From: Flagellimonas myxillae
GTDB lineage: Bacteria > Bacteroidota > Bacteroidia > Flavobacteriales > Flavobacteriaceae
Length of the DNA: 64,000 bases
Direction of reading: 5' to 3'
Assembly (NCBI RefSeq): GCF_023502235.1
Contig: NZ_JAMFLY010000001.1
Span: 1-64,000, forward strand
Positions 62,364-64,000 of this stretch are shown one piece after another. Positions within the stretch are counted from its first letter, which is position 1; every line of letters begins with the position of its first letter. The notes beneath the pieces are model-generated. The model ran no database searches. It saw only the letters and a list, made by a program, of their open reading frames with translations, and was not told the origin of the DNA. Position numbers and translations under genes: made by a program.

Positions 62364-64000
62364 CTATACTTCCGCGTAGGCCTCTATTGGCGCACAGGTG
62401 CAGATCAAATTACGATCTCCAAAGGCTTCGTCTGTTCTACGGATGCTTGGCCAAAACTTGTTTTCGGAGATATACGGTAATGGGAATGCAGCTTTTTGTC
62501 GGCTATAGGGATAATCCCAATCATCACTAGTGATCATGGTCAGAGTGTGCGGTGCGTTCTTCAATACATTATTGGGATCTTCGGCATGCGCCTCATCAAT
62601 TTCCTCCCTAATGGCAAGCATGGCTTCGCAGAATCTTTCCAATTCCGCCAGACTTTCACTCTCTGTTGGTTCTATCATTATGGTGCCGGCAACGGGAAAC
62701 GATACTGTTGGAGCGTGAAATCCATAGTCCATTAATCGTTTGGCGATGTCGGTTACTTCGATTCCATGTGCTTTAAACGGTCTGCAATCCACAATCATTT
62801 CGTGAGCAGCCCTTCCTCGTTCCCCAGTATAGAGTACCTCAAATTTGCCTTTGAGTCGATCTTTGATATAATTGGCATTCAAAATGGCCATTTTGGTAGC
62901 TTCTGTCAGTCCTTCAGCCCCCAACATTTTGATATATCCATAAGAAATGAGACATGCCAGTGCACTACCCCAGGGAGCAGCAGAAATGGCGGTAATTGCC
63001 ATTTCACCTCCCGTTTCCACAACGGGATTGGAAGGAAGGAATGGTTTCAATTGTTCCGCAACGCAAATAGGTCCCACACCTGGTCCTCCTCCTCCATGAG
63101 GTATGGCAAAGGTCTTGTGTAGGTTTAGGTGACATACATCAGCACCGATTGTTGCTGGATTTGTTAGCCCCACCTGGGCGTTCATATTGGCCCCATCCAT
63201 ATAGACCTGCCCTCCATGATCATGGATCAATTGGGTTATTTGTTTTATGGAGGATTCAAATACGCCATGTGTAGATGGGTAAGTAACCATCAAAGCCGCA
63301 AGGTTTTCGGAATGCAACTTGGCTTTTTCCTCTAGATCGGCAACATCGATATTGCCATATTCATCAGTTTTGGTAACCACCACTTTCATGCCTGCCATTA
63401 CCGCCGAAGCCGGATTGGTTCCGTGGGCGGAGGCTGGAATAATACAAATGTGTCTATGACCTTCTCCCCGGGATTCGTGATAGGCCTTTATGGTCATTAG
63501 ACCGGCGTATTCACCTTGGGCGCCGGAGTTGGGTTGAAGCGAGGTTGCCGCAAACCCAGTGATTACATTCAACTGGGATTCCAATTCCTTAAGCACCTCT
63601 TGATAGCCTTGGGCTTGGTCTAAGGGCACAAAAGGGTGGATATTCCCCCAGTTGGCCCAGCTTAAAGGCAGCATCTCGGAAGCAGCATTAAGTTTCATGG
63701 TACAACTCCCCAAGGAAATCATGGAATGATTGAGGGCCAAATCCTTGCGCTCCAACTTTTTGATGTAACGCATCAACTCCGTTTCGGAATGATAGGAATT
63801 GAATACTTCGTGTTCTAAAAATGGAGATTTCCGTTGCAAGGCATTTGGAATGCAACTGCCCTCTGTGGTAATTACTGTTTCTTTTAGTACTTGGGTAAAT
63901 CCTTGGCCTTCATTTTCCGAATCCACCGTTGCCGTTTCTTTTTTGGTAAGTGCCTCAAAGCATCGGAACAACATCAGTATGTCCTCTTGACTTGTCGCCT
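62364..64000 (-). CDS. gcvP: Glycine dehydrogenase (P-protein), C-terminal part, cut by window edge
   Basis: The last roughly 545 residues of the P-protein of the glycine cleavage system (full length about 950). The frame stays open to base 64000, so the N-terminal half lies beyond the window. Visible parts are [15 protein letters not shown] (start of the second half), [20 protein letters not shown] (key part [11 protein letters not shown]), the PLP-binding lysine in [18 protein letters not shown] (key part [11 protein letters not shown]), and AAPWGSA. It decarboxylates glycine and passes the aminomethyl group to the H-protein. Confidence 0.95.
   Translation of the reverse strand, partial: ATSQEDILMLFRCFEALTKKETATVDSENEGQGFTQVLKETVITTEGSCIPNALQRKSPFLEHEVFNSYHSETELMRYIKKLERKDLALNHSMISLGSCTMKLNAASEMLPLSWANWGNIHPFVPLDQAQGYQEVLKELESQLNVITGFAATSLQPNSGAQGEYAGLMTIKAYHESRGEGHRHICIIPASAHGTNPASAVMAGMKVVVTKTDEYGNIDVADLEEKAKLHSENLAALMVTYPSTHGVFESSIKQITQLIHDHGGQVYMDGANMNAQVGLTNPATIGADVCHLNLHKTFAIPHGGGGPGVGPICVAEQLKPFLPSNPVVETGGEMAITAISAAPWGSALACLISYGYIKMLGAEGLTEATKMAILNANYIKDRLKGKFEVLYTGERGRAAHEMIVDCRPFKAHGIEVTDIAKRLMDYGFHAPTVSFPVAGTIMIEPTESESLAELERFCEAMLAIREEIDEAHAEDPNNVLKNAPHTLTMITSDDWDYPYSRQKAAFPLPYISENKFWPSIRRTDEAFGDRNLICTCAPIEAYAEV

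Overview
This window comes from a marine-type member of the Flavobacteriaceae (Bacteroidota). The evidence is gliding and type IX secretion genes (gldJ, porV, and a cargo protein with a C-terminal sorting domain), a SusC/SusD pair, LytTR-type two-component systems, a PafA-like phosphatase, DUF4270 and DUF4907 proteins, and promoters of the Bacteroidota form TTTG-N18/19-TAnnTTTG. The genus is not determined here; the content resembles the Muricauda/Maribacter group, which is inference only.

Layout. 1-9.5 kb: a secreted beta-helix T9SS cargo, the glutamate synthase operon gltB-gltD, and an acyl-CoA dehydrogenase. 9.7-14.3 kb: a forward run of nhaD, exbB, exbD, tonB and folC. 14.3-20.4 kb: a surface and signalling cluster, with kelch lipoprotein, DUF4907, LytS-type kinase and LytTR regulator on the minus strand, divergent from a DUF4270 lipoprotein overlapping an outer-membrane protein. 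20.5-24.7 kb: two tRNA-Val genes of opposite orientation bracket a second LytTR regulator, an NTF2-like secreted protein, a second LytS kinase and an exported amidohydrolase. 24.8-36.5 kb: queD, a SusC/SusD/lipoprotein uptake operon, a stand-alone AraC-type regulator, a LacI-type regulator divergent from kdgK-kdgA (lower part of uronate catabolism), and murF. 36.5-43 kb: gldJ divergent from porV, then cdd, pdhA and pdhC. 43-52.9 kb: M28 peptidase, SDR, a large MG2/TonB-plug protein, PiT phosphate transporter, two small membrane proteins, chromate transporter and GH20 hexosaminidase. 53-64 kb: SprT-like protein, mannose-1-phosphate guanylyltransferase, DUF389 protein, an MlaE/MlaF-type lipid ABC transporter, PafA-like phosphatase, glycosyltransferase, KAS III-like synthase, and the C-terminal part of gcvP running off the right edge.

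How it works together. Housekeeping nitrogen, folate, pyruvate, glycine and cell-wall genes alternate with envelope functions. The TonB-ExbB-ExbD complex can energise SusC. The LacI regulator probably controls kdgK-kdgA through two operators, one placed just after a near-perfect Bacteroidota promoter. PorV and GldJ serve secretion and gliding, and the protein at the left edge is a likely client.

The best candidates for something undescribed are: (i) the kelch/DUF4907/LytSR plus DUF4270/outer-membrane-protein cluster; (ii) two intergenic zones built from several different tandem 7-bp repeats; (iii) the absence of porU between gldJ and porV; (iv) the AT-rich signalling segment between the two tRNA-Val genes; and (v) the two-operator kdg control region. 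No CRISPR array, transposase, phage or rRNA gene was seen.
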